64,000 nt of DNA from Paralvinella palmiformis (GCA_025642065.1 JAODUP010000840.1:152501-216500), one strand, 5' to 3'. Counted from the first letter of the stretch, positions 50,701 through 59,284 are shown. Notes: generated from the sequence alone by a model not told the origin. Numbers and translations are program-made.

Positions 50701-51357
50701 ACATTCCACTATATTTAGTGTATTATAATAATAACACTTGAGCCGTTGAGGAGGCGTGTATGTTATCAGACCGGGCAGCGGTCTGTGGAACAGGTAGCAG
50801 CATGCGGAGATTAGACGTGCGTCATCTGTAGACACTGCAAACATCTAGATTCTTGGTACCAATATGGACTAATACCTTTGCTTCTAGGATGTTTCAGCGG
50901 GAAGTAGCCAATCGGCCATATGTCCCGTCCGTGATCAGTGCCGAAGCTAAATCAACTTTTCATTCAATCATTTAGTTCCCTGGATATCATATTAAATATA
51001 GACTAATTGGTCAGTATTATTGTAACGATCTTATACACGTAATTAATATATACACAGGTCAAATGATTTCAAATACCATTATTAACAGGGTAAACCGAAG
51101 CTGGATATTAATGGATTCATTTGTAATCAGTACCGACTAATTTATTAATATTCATCGTAAGGAATGTTTATCAATATGATATTTGTTCACTATTTCCCAT
51201 TAGAGACTGAATGACCATTTCCTTACATACACGTATTTTCTGTCTACAGGTGTGTGCTATAGTTGGAGGTACCTTCACTGTGGCCGGGATCATAGACTCG
51301 TTGTTATTTACGGCTACAGAAATCTTCAAGAAAGCTGAACTTGGAAAACTTAGTTGA
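29566..51357 (+). CDS. ERGIC1: ERGIC1 / ERGIC-32-like protein, spliced from nine coding positions with two alternative eighth exons
   Basis: The family is a membrane protein cycling between ER, ER-Golgi intermediate compartment and cis-Golgi, where it takes part in cargo trafficking with its ERGIC2/ERGIC3 relatives. Joining 29566-29585, 33406-33540, 37988-38079, 38422-38546, 39802-39909, 43203-43263, 44205-44308, 45742-45864 (8a) or 50147-50272 (8b), and 51250-51357 gives one uninterrupted frame of 291 (8a) or 292 (8b) residues; human ERGIC1 has 290. All introns are GT-AG and every phase fits. Diagnostic stretches are FDIRRLDIYRKVPKDLTQPT near the N terminus, GLDIQDDLGRHEVG, NPDMTHTIHEVVFGD, SHDYFLKVVPTVY, WFRFDLSPITVKY and GGTFTVAGI. 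Membrane spans fall at about residues 25-42 and 257-276, with a lumenal domain between, as in the family. No internal stop or frameshift is present. Identification is by recalled family sequence, not a database search. Confidence 0.95.
30525..30671 (-). repeat. Very old SINE-A relic in ERGIC1 intron 1
   Basis: Still shows GGCAAACTAAATGGGCTGAG, TGACCTCCAAAATTAATAAA and GACACCCTTC in family order on the minus strand, but the tRNA-like head is nearly lost. It is much more diverged than other copies. Confidence 0.6.
31011..31150 (+). repeat. SINE-D relic in ERGIC1 intron 1
   Basis: TGATTAAAGTATTGTGCTGT and AATTTGACTCATAACTGTGA align with the family, but the B box is destroyed. Old copy. Confidence 0.6.
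31547..31704 (+). mobile_element. Solo terminal repeat of the 57.5-kb palindromic element, in ERGIC1 intron 1
   Basis: About 158 bp nearly identical to the left arm at 57484-57640, including GATGACGTCAAAAACCAAAA, GCATTGTGGGATTTATAGGG and CAATGTTCCGGATCTGTTAT. Shared sequence also extends upstream into TAGACCCATT. No matching opposite arm was seen nearby. Confidence 0.82.
31772..32030 (+). repeat. AATTCC-rich dispersed repeat, copy 1 (ERGIC1 intron 1)
   Basis: Shares TCATGGAAGAAATATTTCTG, AAATTAAATGGTAAATTAAT and TACCATGAG with 46176-46428 read on the other strand, flanked by AATTCCAA-like runs. Origin unknown. Confidence 0.65.
32085..32235 (-). mobile_element. Short LINE reverse transcriptase fragment in ERGIC1 intron 1
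   Basis: The minus strand reads LVRAHFEYENVIWLPRFK and GKVQRRATKLIYS, matching the LVRPHLEYxxxxWxP and VQRRATKLI blocks common in CR1-like elements. A frameshift follows. It differs in sequence from the LINEs at 17-25 kb, so it belongs to another family. Confidence 0.72.
33406..33540 (+). CDS. ERGIC1: ERGIC1 coding exon 2, first membrane span
   Basis: Lies between a pyrimidine-rich acceptor (ctctttccccacag) and a gtaagt donor. Encodes residues 7-52: the conserved cytosolic LDIYRKVPKDLTQPT, then a hydrophobic stretch at about residues 25-42, then SELVSFITTE entering the lumen. The exon ends two bases into Ile52. Confidence 0.95.
33822..34529 (+). mobile_element. MITE with GGGTTCCCAC-type ends, intron 2 copy
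   Basis: Contains CTGGAAAACCTGGAAAATAA at the left and ATTTCTTTGGCTGTGGGAACCCTG at the right in pieces; the left end is eroded. Longer than the two sister copies, so it probably carries extra inserted sequence. Confidence 0.7.
35473..35998 (-). pseudogene. Frameshifted coding relic of unknown family, ERGIC1 intron 2
   Basis: Two minus-strand frames, 35998-35735 then 35724-35473, continue each other after a single shift around 35730. The first contains ATFYCQCIICISEKAIFNEV; the second contains KTKIELNAPRLRPARC and CRWTHFFCKNLILMRRRSRC. The composition (many Cys, Arg, Trp) is unlike random AT-rich translation and suggests a decayed transposon or retrocopied gene. I do not recognise the family. 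Confidence 0.4.
37988..38079 (+). CDS. ERGIC1: ERGIC1 coding exon 3, lumenal
   Basis: Encodes residues 52-83 of the lumenal domain, including a VEDP motif matching VDDP of human ERGIC1, and Cys81 in the HKVQC segment that corresponds to NLHC. The acceptor is ccttgcag and the donor gtaagt. This part is less conserved than neighbouring exons, as in the family. Confidence 0.9.
38422..38546 (+). CDS. ERGIC1: ERGIC1 coding exon 4, lumenal
   Basis: Encodes residues 83-124, including the hallmark GLDIQDDLGRHEVGFVDN and GCRFKSHFKINK. The donor is gttaat after AAG, a weaker match than the gtaagt-type donors elsewhere in this gene. It was chosen because exon 5 then continues INK-VPGNFH exactly as in the family. 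Reading through would end the frame 20 codons later. Confidence 0.93.
38884..39069 (+). repeat. SINE-A subfamily in ERGIC1 intron 4
   Basis: A variant subfamily with GGGTTCAAACC, CCGGGCTATGTCAGA and GTAAAACAGCTACA in place of the common sequence. The copies at 42742 and 55536 share these differences. Confidence 0.85.
39802..39909 (+). CDS. ERGIC1: ERGIC1 coding exon 5, lumenal
   Basis: Encodes residues 125-160, a whole number of codons (36). It carries VPGNFHISTHAS and NPDMTHTIHEVVFGD, both near-identical to family hallmarks. The acceptor is actgacag and the donor gtaagc. Confidence 0.95.
40146..40194 (+). repeat. SINE-A 3' end only
   Basis: Only the last 50 bases remain (AGGCTACGATGTGCACAAAA, GTCGTAAAACATCAATCA). 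Severe 5' truncation is typical of incomplete reverse transcription. Confidence 0.75.
41500..42700 (-). mobile_element. pogo/Tigger-like DDE transposase relic in ERGIC1 intron 5
   Basis: The minus strand reads YINNMDETPICQEMEEKYI, then NTIPVTTAGQEKMLR, the typical start of a pogo-type catalytic core (NMDExP.....TTGxEK). Farther on, DVVFTPGGCN matches the PGGCT block near the second catalytic aspartate, and PIEL and a C-terminal acidic part (DEDSNSEYQSDEK, 41570-41590 region) follow. Stops and frameshifts separate these pieces. The family moves DNA by cut-and-paste with TA targets; this copy is dead. Terminal repeats were not found. Confidence 0.72.
42742..42925 (+). repeat. SINE-A subfamily in ERGIC1 intron 5
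   Basis: Shares the GCTATGTCAGAAGGGTGTTT variant with the copies at 38884 and 55536. The A box, B box (GGTTCAAACC) and 3' blocks are all present. Confidence 0.87.
43203..43263 (+). CDS. ERGIC1: ERGIC1 coding exon 6, lumenal
   Basis: Short exon for residues 161-181 (AVNLPGSFNPLKGHDKSKAN, then one base of the next codon), matching the NIHGAFNALGG part of human ERGIC1. The acceptor is atttcag and the donor gtaagg. Its phase agrees with exons 5 and 7. Confidence 0.88.
43865..44040 (+). repeat. SINE-D in ERGIC1 intron 6
   Basis: tRNA-like head with GGTTAGAGTACTGCACTGCA and GAGTTCAAATCTGACTCATA, followed by a body shared with the relic at 31011 (ATAACTGTG, TGTCCCA). Confidence 0.7.
44205..44308 (+). 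CDS. ERGIC1: ERGIC1 coding exon 7, lumenal
   Basis: Encodes residues 181-215 with SHDYFLKVVPTVYQDITGRQ and PYQYTYAYR, matching SHDYILKIVPTVY and YSYQYTVAN of human ERGIC1. It ends in phase 0 at AGG before gtaagt. Either alternative eighth exon can therefore join without changing frame. Confidence 0.94.
44719..44754. repeat. TA microsatellite in ERGIC1 intron 7
   Basis: About 18 TA units. The remainder of intron 7 (44309-45741) holds a short C-rich run at 45031-45050 and nothing recognised. Confidence 0.9.
45742..45864 (+). CDS. ERGIC1: ERGIC1 alternative exon 8a (NQT version)
   Basis: 41 codons, phase 0 to 0, acceptor gtctactatag with a reasonable pyrimidine tract, donor gtaagt. Encodes residues 216-256, the lumenal stretch before the second membrane span. 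The first half keeps the family core PAIWFRFDLSPITVKY; the second half reads SNQTKPWYHFLTT instead of the TERRxPLYxF type. N245-Q-T is an N-glycosylation sequon, the only one I find in the protein. It aligns with exon 8b at 22 of 41 residues, so the two are old duplicates. Confidence 0.92.
46176..46428 (-). repeat. AATTCC-rich dispersed repeat, copy 2 (8a-8b intron)
   Basis: Opposite-orientation partner of the copy at 31772, with CAGAAATATTTCTTCCATGA and CATGGTAAAAAGTAGTAGGT. The plus-strand end is dominated by GGAATTGGAATTGA units. Confidence 0.65.
46768..46878 (+). repeat. GAGT tetranucleotide microsatellite
   Basis: About 27 GAGT units with one GGTGA break near 46803. The Leu-Thr-His-Ser repeat reading on the minus strand is an artefact. 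Confidence 0.95.
47379..48086. mobile_element. TIR element with repeated GGACGTTTTGGCCACGG motifs
   Basis: The right arm (about 48007-48086) holds GCCAAAACGTCCACCCTGAA and GTGGCCAAAACGTCCATGG. The left arm holds their complements in two pieces, 47379-47416 and 47613-47645, separated by the SINE at 47417-47612. The core is AT-rich and non-coding. Confidence 0.7.
47417..47612 (-). repeat. SINE-A inside the left arm of a TIR element
   Basis: Minus-strand full-length copy with its ATC tail at the 47417 end and GGCGCCTCCGTGGTCTA head at 47612. It sits inside an inverted-repeat arm whose other copy near 48.0 kb is uninterrupted. Confidence 0.88.
49110..49260 (+). repeat. SINE-D in the 8a-8b intron
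   Basis: Best head of this family: TTCCGTGGCGCAGTGATTAG as A box and GTGAGTTCGAATCAGACCAC as B box. The body is short and diverged. Confidence 0.72.
49515..49876 (+). mobile_element. MITE with CAGGGTTCCCAC ends, 8a-8b intron copy
   Basis: The left end CAGGGTTCCCACGCGTCCTG and right end CTTGGCTGTGGGAACCATG form an inverted pair. The inside shares GAAATGTCCTGG, CACTTAGAACAAAAAGGCC and ACTTTGTCCTGGAAAATGG with the copies at 33822 and 51558. Chance open frames on both strands should not be taken as genes. The ends resemble hAT-type MITEs; superfamily is inference. Confidence 0.8.
50147..50272 (+). CDS. ERGIC1: ERGIC1 alternative exon 8b (TERRR version)
   Basis: 42 codons, phase 0 to 0, donor gtaagt. 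Encodes DWIYYGRDGVMRS followed by PAVWFRFDIQPITVKY and TERRRPLYGFLTT. The second half is closer to human ERGIC1 (KYTERRQPLYRF) than exon 8a is. There is no stop in frame, and both splice sites are intact, so it does not look like a decayed copy. The acceptor (cctgtatatag) has a poor pyrimidine tract, which suggests it may need help to be used. It lies 4.3 kb after 8a and 977 bp before exon 9. Joining both 8a and 8b would also stay in frame and would duplicate the segment. Confidence 0.88.
50319..50453. repeat. Near-perfect inverted repeat just downstream of exon 8b
   Basis: Two arms of about 33 bases, 50319-50351 and 50421-50453, are reverse complements with a single mismatch in the copied core (GGCACAGAGCAGTACATTG against its complement), around a loop of about 70 bases. 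The left arm begins 46 bases after the 8b donor. It may be a tiny palindromic mobile element, a structured intronic RNA affecting exon choice, or both. No terminal duplication was identified. Confidence 0.75.
51250..51357 (+). CDS. ERGIC1: ERGIC1 last coding exon, second membrane span and cytosolic tail
   Basis: Encodes the final 35 residues and a TGA stop. VCAIVGGTFTVAGIIDSLLF forms the second membrane span and matches the ICAIIGGTFTVAGILDS of human ERGIC1. A short cytosolic tail follows (TATEIFKKAELGKLS). The acceptor is ctgtctacag. The 3' UTR end is not clear: the first canonical AATAAA I see is at 51786-51791, inside a MITE. Confidence 0.95.
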   Translation: MCAIVGGTFTVAGIIDSLLFTATEIFKKAELGKLS

Positions 51358-51557
51358 GAGATGATATTATTTTGACGTTACCGTTTGAAATGCACTGTTG
51401 AAACACATTTTAGGGATTATGTTAAATCGTGTGTGTGTGTGTGTGTGCACGTTCATTCGTTGGTGCTTAAATTTACCATTTTCGTTGCACCTCCTTTCCT
51501 ACAAATAATTACCGTGTGCATAAAATTAATTTTATATATATATATATATATATAAAT

Positions 51558-51990
51558 AGGGTTCCCACGCTTCCTTGAAAACAACAAATTCATTTTTCCA
51601 GGTCCTAGAAATGTCCTTGAATTTTACAAAATCAGGAAATGTCCTGGAAAATATATTACCTTTTAGATCCATTTAGAACAAAAAAGCCCGTGAATAATTA
51701 TTGTGCCTAGTGAACAAAACTACGATTACAGAAGAAAAAAGAGTACCAATATATAGTGTTGATATCACATATTGGTTAAAGTTCAAATAAAAGTAGGTGG
51801 ATCAGACAGCTCGAAGGGGTGAGGGGGAGGATGTACGATAAAAATGTCAATAATCGATCACGCATTGAATAAATATGATATGTTTTTTCACAGGTATCTT
51901 AATTTATTACCTTTAAATATTGTAAACTTTGTCCTGGAAAATTGTAATAATGTCCTGGAAAACCAAATTTCTTTCGCTGTGGGATCCATG
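51558..51990 (+). mobile_element. MITE with GGGTTCCCAC ends, just after the ERGIC1 stop
   Basis: Third copy, beginning GGGTTCCCACGCTTCC 200 bp after the ERGIC1 stop codon and ending TTCGCTGTGGGATCCATG. It supplies the first AATAAA (51786-51791) after the stop, so it may lie in the 3' UTR or provide its polyadenylation site. Confidence 0.78.
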
Positions 51991-52377
51991 AGATATATAT
52001 ATATATATATATTAAAATATTTTGTCGAATGTTCATTCACTGTTCGGTGAACACAGCAATTTTCTGACAAAACATCTGACCATTATGTTTTAAATCTTGC
52101 ATATCATAGTTCGTTTCGTTTTTACAACTTTATAAAAGTTGATCGTATTGTTAGATATCCGATAGCCTTTCGGGTCAGTGTGTTGTTCCCATTATGATGA
52201 TTGTTAGCTGTTTGTTTTAATGGCCATTCATTCTGTGAATCATCTAATTTTCGTGTATGATGATGATGATGACGTATCACGTACAGTCTACTAATGCGTC
52301 GTATGTCTTCCATATAATTGTTATGTTTGAGTGAAGTAATACCTGAAGTTTTATGAGGACTGTGTACTTTCTAAGGT

Positions 52378-52409
<32 letters not shown>

Positions 52410-53310
52410 TAGCGATATATAGGATGAAAAGTACTTAATATATTTATACACATAGACATATTAATGATCTAAGCTATAATACCAATTCATTGTTTGATGG
52501 TAGCCATTTTAGATCTGAATATCATGATTCATAAAGTGAAACGTATCACAGCATATAAGTAAAGGGGCGGCCATTTAAACAATTGGGTAAGGTCAGATTT
52601 AGACATATTGACGCATTAAATGGTGGGAAGCTGTATGGGTGTAATTGTTTGTCCTACGTTTATACTAAATATGGTTGGGTAACAACTGTTCTGAACCCGG
52701 TAAGTATGTCAACAGGATGGACACTAAAGTTGTGTGTGACAGGATGGTTAATTAATTGTTATTATTTCATTTTGCAAACATCTATCGGCGGGAATATTAT
52801 AAATCAAATTAATTTTCGGTAAAGAAATACGTTTGATTGCTGGGAGTAAAATATTGACATACGATGATAAGCTGTTGATCCATAATCCGAACTCCAGTTT
52901 GTCTTGTTTATGTCTGAGTCCAGCCCCTTTCTCGTTAAAAAGAGAATGACTAAAACGTATGTGATTATGTTGATGTGCTCGAGCGTCATTCTTTGGGCTG
53001 ACTGTTAAATGGTTGATTGACACCATATCGTGTCGATACTTCAATGTTACAATCAGGATCAAAGGTACTAGTCAGTTTAGTCCTGGTCAGATTTATACCA
53101 ACAACTTGTCGTTGTCATCGCCGGACTACTTTCATGGGAGCCTTATACGCTGGCTCGGAAATGGTGCTGTTGCTGATCTCTATGTATCCGTCCGCCAGAG
53201 ATCGAAAACATTAAATATGTGCCATCAGTGTTGTTGTTATATATCTCAATCAATATCGAAATGTCGAATATTATAGCAAGACTTTGTGTCTCGACACAAA
53301 TCATATGGCA

Positions 53311-53345
<35 letters not shown>

Positions 53346-55535
53346 GATAGGAGTTCCAACTTTGTGAAATAGAGAATAAATTCACGTAATCACTTGGAAA
53401 TGTTAAATCTATGATTAAGACTCGCTGCTTAATATTTCTCACGTTTTATCTACCTCGTTTTGGGGTTTCACTCTTCAACAGCTTTCTAGTGACTAGTCGT
53501 GATACTTTATTAAATTATTATTGTTATAAATGGCAGTCGGAATTTCGCAAAACATTTTTAATTTGTTGGTGATGCCCAATCACTGATGTTTTGAATAAGT
53601 TTCGACTTGGATATACAAATATATGTACACCATGTGTATTAACCTCTGCGTTAACAGGTGCGTTGTTGTGAAAGTGATCTACCGTATAATGTGTAAAGTC
53701 GTGTAATATATCTTTTACACCACTTAAATGTTTTATTTTCATGAACTTTATATAATAACTAGTTTGTTACGAATTTTGTATCATTTAGGTGCAAGGTGGG
53801 GTTGTCTGTTGTGTTGTACTAAATTATTAAACAACAACCACAAAACTTGTGTCCTACATGTGAAAAACTAATTATTCAGTTTAAACAATTTTATTTATTG
53901 ATAGTTTATATACTGAGATACATCTCTGTGTTTTCGGGGGGGGGGGCTGATTGTAACCGATATAAACCAATGTCAGATGTAACAATTGTTTATACTGGCT
54001 GGTGTTTAAAAGCTTCGTACAAATTTTAACCCTTTATTTTTATATTAAATTGATCACTATGTGCTACGTTGTTGTTCTAGAGACATGTATATTGTTATAT
54101 TATCTGATCTGATGGTTATTTCTGTAACACCTGTGTTTGTGTATGTGCGTGTTCTCCCTACACATAGACGCATGATTTCTGTAATCGATTGTACGAGTGG
54201 TTTATTAGTTGCTAGTTGTGAGCCAAATTGAGTGATGTCATTGTATGATGTCGGGGTTCATTTAATCATTGACAGCTCTTCCTAGTCATAATAAATCATT
54301 ATATTCTATATAAAACTTAAGATACTTGGTTTATCACTGTTTACCTGTGTAGCGTGGTACAAGAATTGTGTTTCCCTTGAGAAGAATGCACGCTTCGATT
54401 ATATTGAAGCACACATCGTCATGACTGGAGGTTAATGACATTTCCTTCATTAACTACGTAATTGGTGAGATAATCATTCTGCTCATGTCGAACATAGATT
54501 AATAGTAGGTGTGTTATAATACACGATTAATAAGCAAACACCTGTTGGGCGGAGAGGTAGAAATGGATCAATTAAATAAAGGATTATTTCTTGTACACGT
54601 CATTATCTAAAAACAACCAAACAATGGTGTTCCGTGTTGGCTGACGTATAATTTCAAGTAAGAACATGTAAGTGTCATTTTTATCAGTCGATATACAATA
54701 AGCTTGTATTCCAGGTGAAGCCCTCATAAGGCAATCATGCTACCTGTAATAAAAATGCAGCGGAAAATACCGAATTATTGCTAGATAACTCTTTATGGAC
54801 ATTACAATTCCAGTTTGCTCATAAATAACCTTAGCTACACCTTACCCGACATCCTACAAGGTTCTGTGTTTAGAATTGGTCGACGGAATTGTTTTACACG
54901 GCGTAATGAGCCACTAAAGGGGAGGGGAGGGGGGGAAGTCATTAGTTAACTTTTATGTGTTGATGAGTTATCAAGCCTCATTCACCCACTATAACACGTT
55001 TTATAGAACCTGGCTTCAAATGTATGGAGACAAACTTGATATGTACGTTGTCATCCTTGCAAGTTCAAGAGATATTGGTCTACGCTGTTCTTCTGTCTCT
55101 AAATAACTCTTTGACCCGATGTCCCATTAGCCCCCTATACCCAACAGCGTCCAGGATGCCAAACTAGTATCGCGGCTGGCCTCTGAACTCTTAAGACTCA
55201 AATCCCAGCTTATATCTGGAGGATGTGTCATCTTGCACTTCGCTTTAGTGTTTTATATTCTGATGTTGATCGATCTATTCGACCTTCCAACGACCTTTAT
55301 ATTTACTCGGATATTCTGAAACCTAGTATGCTATGGAATATAGTATTATTCTTGCCAATTCCGATCTTAGATATGTATATTCTTGTATCGTAATACAGAA
55401 CGGCAGTATTTGAGATAAGATTGCTTGTAGTTGAAGCAATGATAACATTAGTATAAACATAACCTTCACATACTAATCTAGCTCACGGCACGGCTACAGT
55501 ATTACTAGAATTATAGTTAATACATTACACAAATG
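51991..55535. other. No gene recognised downstream of ERGIC1
   Basis: Contains short TG (52383-52408) and TA (53315-53341) tracts. Open frames of 60-104 codons overlap on both strands with no domain or splice logic. Early parts could be ERGIC1 3' UTR. Confidence 0.5.
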
Positions 55536-55703
55536 TAAACGTTTTACGACCACGAGATAGACTAAATGGACCGAGCGACCTTCAAAGGTAATGGGGCGAA
55601 GTGAAAGATGAAACACCCTTCTAATATAGCCCGGCCGAGGTTTGAATCCAGGTGCTACAGATCTTTGGCCAACCACGCTACCAGTTAGGCTATGGAGGCG
55701 CCC
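55536..55703 (-). repeat. SINE-A subfamily
   Basis: Minus-strand copy of the CCGGGCTATxTxAGAAGGG variant, with head at 55703 and B box GGTTTGAATCC-like on the complementary strand. Confidence 0.85.
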
Positions 55704-55960
55704 TAACGTTACATTGATGATTATTATGGCATCTGGTAGTAATTACCAAATGACAGAGCATATCTTCTGTTATTTAAATATATATATATATATATTAGAA
55801 TAATCTACATCACATTAATTAAATATTATTATAGTGTGACCTCAACAAGTTAAATATAAAATTCATATATTAAGAAATTTCGGTAACTTTCAATGCTTCA
55901 ACTAAATGTTTATTGTTTTGATAATCTCGGCTGAGCCCAAAGCTGCTTGATCTTGCTTGA

Positions 55961-56150
55961 TAATGATGATTTTGGTGTTTTACGGCCACGTTTGTGCACA
56001 TGTTAAGCTAAATGGTCCGAGCGACCTCCAAAGGTAATGAAGCGAAGTCAAAGATGAAACACCCTTCAGATATGCCCACGACGAGATTCGAACTCAGATG
56101 GCAGTGAACTGTGGTACAACCCGCTACCAGTTAGACCACATAGGCGCCCT
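55961..56150 (-). repeat. SINE-A, full length
   Basis: Minus-strand copy with all blocks present. It lies about 260 bp from the previous copy but belongs to the common subfamily, so the two inserted separately. Confidence 0.87.
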
Positions 56151-57283
56151 TGTGAAACCTGTCTGATTTATTTCACTTGTCTAATTTCAGTCTTTCACTT
56201 CCATCCGAAATAATCCAGGATTGATTCCATGTTAAAATTCCCTTTTAAACCATCTAAATGATCCTGTGTCAATCATCGTTGCCAAGTTAATATCCGTCGT
56301 TAGATGGCGCCACCAATTTGTTTATGGCAATATTCCATAATTTGATCAATAAACACTATATCATATTAGGCTGCACATCATCATACGACGCCGTAGCTCT
56401 TCATTCTATAATAATGAAGATATTTGACGATTGTGACATTATGGTAGAGAGCTAGATATAAATATGGCAGAAGATTTTAAGATGTGTATAATCTTATCTT
56501 TTACAAACAACTTCAACACCTTCGTCTAGAACTAAACGACCTAACGGAATATTATTGTGATGTGAGTCATTAATTAAGATAATCAGGTACAGTCGGTAGA
56601 ACAAATTTAAAATTCATTCTAAAACGAAACAGAAAAATCGCTTGACAACGCCAGTTGACAACATTGAGTAAAACAAAGGGTAAACGTTTACAACGAACGT
56701 CGGAGTGAGAAAGTAGAAAAAATCATCATTTGTTTGTTTTCGTAGAACAAACCGATTTCGAAGCGCTGAGTGGGGGAGTAGCCTTCTCCGATGCCCCCTC
56801 CGCACTCCGTATTGAGTGGAAGAAAGATCAATTAAAGCATGCTTAAATACGAATGTGTGCACTTAAAAAGTAAATATACGAGCAGATACGACAACAGCCG
56901 TGTATACACGTCTTTCCAAACTTTATTTAACAATCCCTCTGCATTAATTTGACATGAAAACGTTTACGAACAACAGACAGATAGAAAATAATGTCAAAAC
57001 GGCGGTCAACGAAATCGGTCAAATGAACTACAGAAAAGTGCGAACCAACTTCCGAAAAGGGGAATATAACCCGAATTATTAACCGGATTATTAAATGCCA
57101 TAAATGTATCCAGGCGACCATTCCCGGGCTTTATGAATCCCGGTTAGAATCAGCATTTACCAAAAGGAAGATTAATTATTCTATACAACGTTGGATTCCC
57201 CTCTTCGCAGGATATCCAGTGCGATTAATTGCCTCATTGCGTCGCTGTTTCGGTGAACATACATTAAGCCTAGCAGCAGACAA
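56151..57283. other. No feature recognised
   Basis: A GC-richer patch at 56755-56830 (GTGGGGGAGTAGCC, GCCCCCTCCGCACTC) could fold weakly and was compared by memory with spliceosomal RNAs without a convincing match. Nothing else stands out. Confidence 0.4.
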
Positions 57284-57449
57284 GGGCGCCTCCGCGATCT
57301 AACTGGTAGCGCGTTGGACCACAGATCACTACCACCTGAGTTCGAATGTCACCGTGAGCATATCTGAAGGGTGTTTCATCTTTGACTTCGCTTGATTATC
57401 TTTGGAGGTCGCTCGGCCCATTTAACCTTCCATGTGCACAAAAGTGGCG
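57284..57449 (+). repeat. SINE-A missing its 3' tail
   Basis: Head, B box and GGAGGTCGCTCGGCCCATTT are present, but the sequence leaves the family after AAAGTGGC, about 35 bases before the palindromic element at 57484. Confidence 0.83.
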
Positions 57450-57483
57450 ACTTCTAACTGGTAGAGTAGATAATAGACCCATT

Positions 57484-58351
57484 GCATGATGACGTCAAAA
57501 ACCAAAACAAACCAGGCGCGCTTTGCATTGTGGGATTTATAGGGGGGGTCCGCTGAGCGATAATACCGTGATAATAACCCATATTAACCTTAAACGTCAA
57601 TGTTCCGGATCTGCTATAATCATGCCAAAAACTAACTCCTGCGTACCGTATTGTCATGCCACTAGTAAGCGATATAAACATTTAAGTTGGCATGTGTTGG
57701 CCGCGAGATGAAACGCTGAGAAAGTGTTGGGTAGTTTTAATTCAAAATGACAATCTGCGAGTCAAATTTTAATATTACTGTGTCATTGTAAGGATTGACT
57801 GAAACAGTGAAAGGCGCAAATAAAGTGTAATTTACCAATATTATTATCCATCAGATCATAGATAATAATATTGATAAATAAACTGTAATTTACCATATTA
57901 TTATTTCCATAAATAATAAATTAAATTTATCAATATACTAGACTCTATTCTTCTTCTTTTCGTTAAATATAATTTTAGTGTGATTTACTATGAACATGAC
58001 ATTTTAACAGTCTTTGTTATGTGCAGTGAATATTATTGTACTATGGTTTACAATGTTGAATACCACACTTTGCTATCATTTTATAAAGTAGCAATGACGG
58101 ACGATTAGCATATAGTTATAATCTGATTTTCAGTTTTGGAATACAACTTTTCAGCAGTGCCGGCTTTTTCGGTGTCGAAGCAGAGTTAAACGGTACGCAG
58201 AAGTAATTTTTGGCATGATTATAACATATCCGGAACATTGACGTTTAAGGTTAAAATGGCGGGATTATCACGGTATTATCGCTCAGCGGCCCCTATAAAT
58301 CCCACAATGCAAAGCGCGGCTGGTTTGTTTTGGTTTTTGACGTCATCATGC
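57484..58351. mobile_element. Palindromic DNA element with about 160-bp inverted ends and a THAP-like start
   Basis: The left arm 57484-57648 and right arm 58193-58351 are reverse complements of each other with modest divergence, both beginning GCATGATGACGTCAAAAACC. The left arm runs into ATG and codons for MPKTNSCVPYCHATSKRYK, which has the C-x3-C spacing and basic tail seen at the start of THAP DNA-binding domains. The right arm has the same start with a one-base deletion. The 545-bp core is AT-rich without a gene. This looks like an internal-deletion derivative of a THAP-transposase transposon; Kolobok- or P-type are possible, unproven. Confidence 0.75.
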
Positions 58352-59127
58352 TTCAGGCTTATTGCTGATCGAACGTTGGCTTATAATTAAGAAATGATGT
58401 AATTTTAAAAACCCATTTACACATAACTACGCCGTGGGAGAAACGTCCGATTTTCACGAGAATTGCCGAGGAGGTAGCTTCCTGCTCTGCCTCAATGGTA
58501 TCTACGGCACTGTTGGTGGTATAAAGTTCTCCCTTATACCGTTGGATAAATAGATCAGTTATCATTGATTCATACAATCTCCATGTGATATAACAATTAC
58601 ATATAAGAGCTCACAACTGTCGCCGAACCATAGCAGTCGCTGGTACAATGGATACTGAAGTCGGTGGTTCAAACAAGCTTGGAAATATTCCTTGAATTGG
58701 TTTTTTTTGGTATTTTATTATACTTACTTCTTGTTGCGTGTTGTACTCCATGCACGTACAATTAATTGTACCATTTACTATAACTAGCTAACTATTCTAT
58801 ATCTACTGCCAGCATCCTGCCATTGTTGACAAATTTATCCGGCAGGAGATATGACCTTGATGTTTTACGTCCAAAAACTAATAAACGAAATATTATTACT
58901 ACAGCCAATAATAATAATTAATTAATTTATAATAATAATAATGTCGATCTAATCAAACACACTTATTTGCAGGAGTCATACAAAATCATTGTATTCTGAA
59001 ACCTCAAATATGCCGTCTCTAATACCTAATTAGATATATTACCGATGAAACTGGATTTTAAGAACAAACTTAAACTTGGTGCATGTCTTATCTCCTTTGT
59101 CAACCTGTTCGTCTTTAGGTGATGCTG
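58352..59127. other. No feature recognised
   Basis: AT-rich with AATAAT runs near 58905-58940. No gene, repeat or RNA identified. Confidence 0.5.
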
Positions 59128-59284
59128 GTGGTTGATGTTTTACGGCCACTTTTGAGCCACCTCCAAAGGTAATGTAGCGAAGTCAAAGATGAAACACCCT
59201 TCAGATATGCCAACACCGTGATTCGAACTCGGGTAGTAGTGATATGTGGTCCAACGCGCTACCAGTTAGACCACGGAGGCCCCT
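59128..59284 (-). repeat. SINE-A with an internal deletion, abutting a LINE relic
   Basis: Minus-strand copy lacking about 30 bases around the CTCGGCCCATTT block. Its 5' end touches LINE sequence at 59288. Confidence 0.83.

Noticed and set aside
52583..52822. Extra ERGIC1 exon or new gene after the stop, at an ACCCGgtaagt-like site
   Set aside because: The reading frame has no family similarity and ERGIC1 already ends with its expected tail at 51357.
56755..56835. Structured RNA in a GC-rich patch
   Set aside because: Only a weak hairpin can be drawn, and no snRNA, 5S or 7SK signature matches.
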